DNA of 22,027 nucleotides from an uncultured Oscillospiraceae bacterium (GTDB lineage: Bacteria > Bacillota > Clostridia > Oscillospirales > Oscillospiraceae): positions 1 through 22,027 of the forward strand of contig CAADVN010000240.1 in NCBI GenBank assembly GCA_900752445.1. Reading direction: 5' to 3'. The translations under genes were made by a program, and so were the position numbers. Below the pieces are notes generated by a model that saw nothing but the letters and a program-made list of their open reading frames with translations, had not been told where the DNA came from and did no database searches. How positions within the stretch are numbered: the stretch's first letter is position 1; each line of letters opens with the position of its first letter. Below are positions 21,702-22,027 of the stretch, piece after piece.

Positions 21702-22027
21702 TCGGGCTTTTTGGCCCTCAAGCGCATAAAGATACATAAAGATGCCCCCAAAAACGACACGAGGGCCAGCCACTGCGAGGTGGAGAGCCCGAACAGGAAG
21801 CCTCTTTCCGCGTCCCCGCGCAGGAACTCGAGCGCGAAACGAACGGGTGAGTAGAGGAGGATATAAAACTCCGCCGCAAACCTCGCCCTTGCGGGTCTGG
21901 ACGTGAACCAGAGCAGCAGCAGGAAGATCGCCAGCTGCCAGGCCGCCTCGAAGAGCTGCACGGGCAAGAGCGGCACGCCCGCCGGAGCGCCTAGCGAGCC
22001 CTCCGGGTACACCACGGCGAGGCAGGA
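21698..22027 (-). CDS. lgt: Prolipoprotein diacylglyceryl transferase, C-terminal part
   Basis: Membrane enzyme that attaches diacylglycerol to the lipobox cysteine of lipoproteins such as ModA here. The frame is open to the right edge, giving the last 109 residues. It contains PVQLFEAAWQLAIFLLLLWF (a family PxQLYE-type segment running into a membrane helix), then FYILLYSPVRFALEFLRGD, matching the conserved RFxxEFxR signature, and LSTSQWLALVSFLGASLCIFM, the SQW motif and last membrane helix, ending in a basic RLRAKKPD tail. An apparent GTG start at 22015 is only an internal valine. The N-terminal part lies outside the window. Confidence 0.92.
   Translation of the reverse strand, partial: SCLAVVYPEGSLGAPAGVPLLPVQLFEAAWQLAIFLLLLWFTSRPARARFAAEFYILLYSPVRFALEFLRGDAERGFLFGLSTSQWLALVSFLGASLCIFMRLRAKKPD

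Noticed and set aside
1..22027. CRISPR arrays, insertion sequences, tRNA or rRNA genes
   Set aside because: No regularly spaced repeats, transposase frames, terminal repeats or cloverleaf/CCA patterns were seen on either strand.

Overview
The window is a compact, GC-rich (low to mid 60s percent G+C by eye) stretch of a bacterial chromosome. Every recognisable gene lies on the minus strand, so transcription runs from high to low coordinates. The gene set and order (rplU-rpmA-obg; Asp23-nusB-xseA-xseB-ispA-dxs-tlyA-nadK-argR-recN; TyrRS ending in an S4 domain; a C_GCAxxG_C_C protein; an LAAC lipoprotein signal) point to Bacillota, most likely a high-GC member of the Clostridia. Species cannot be named from this alone. 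In the genes I counted, isoleucine is coded largely by ATA and not at all by ATT, which is unusual at this base composition.

Layout in transcription order, right edge to left edge: (1) the 3' part of lgt (lipoprotein diacylglyceryl transferase), then a clear sigma-A promoter for a DEDDh exonuclease with a zinc ribbon, followed by trkA, trkH and galM. (2) An extended -10 promoter for the classic Asp23-nusB-xseA-xseB-ispA run, whose genes overlap by 1, 4, 26 and 4 bases, closed by a hairpin terminator. (3) A promoter buried in that terminator, driving dxs-tlyA-nadK-argR-recN, a C_GCAxxG_C_C protein and tyrS, closed by a strong terminator. (4) A five-gene molybdenum operon: a molybdopterin-binding-domain protein with a four-cysteine tail, a 69-residue Mop (molbindin), then modA, modB and modC. 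It has its own promoter overlapped by an inverted repeat, and a GC-rich hairpin between modA and modB. (5) A consensus sigma-A promoter, overlapping the modC terminator hairpin, driving rplU-rpmA and, past a second perfect hairpin, obg, which runs off the left edge.

Functionally this is mainly housekeeping: ribosome assembly (L21, L27, Obg, TlyA), isoprenoid precursors (Dxs, IspA), DNA repair (RecN, ExoVII), NADP supply, arginine control, potassium uptake and tyrosine charging, plus one accessory function, molybdate uptake and handling. No rRNA or tRNA genes, insertion sequences, CRISPR arrays, prophage genes or broken genes were seen, and no gap between genes exceeds about 165 bases. I found no clear new multi-gene system. 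The best leads are the Cys-tailed molybdopterin-binding protein with its operator-like repeat, L27 without the Prp-cleaved extension, the absence of spoIVB/spo0A after recN, the promoter-in-terminator arrangement and the ATA codon bias.
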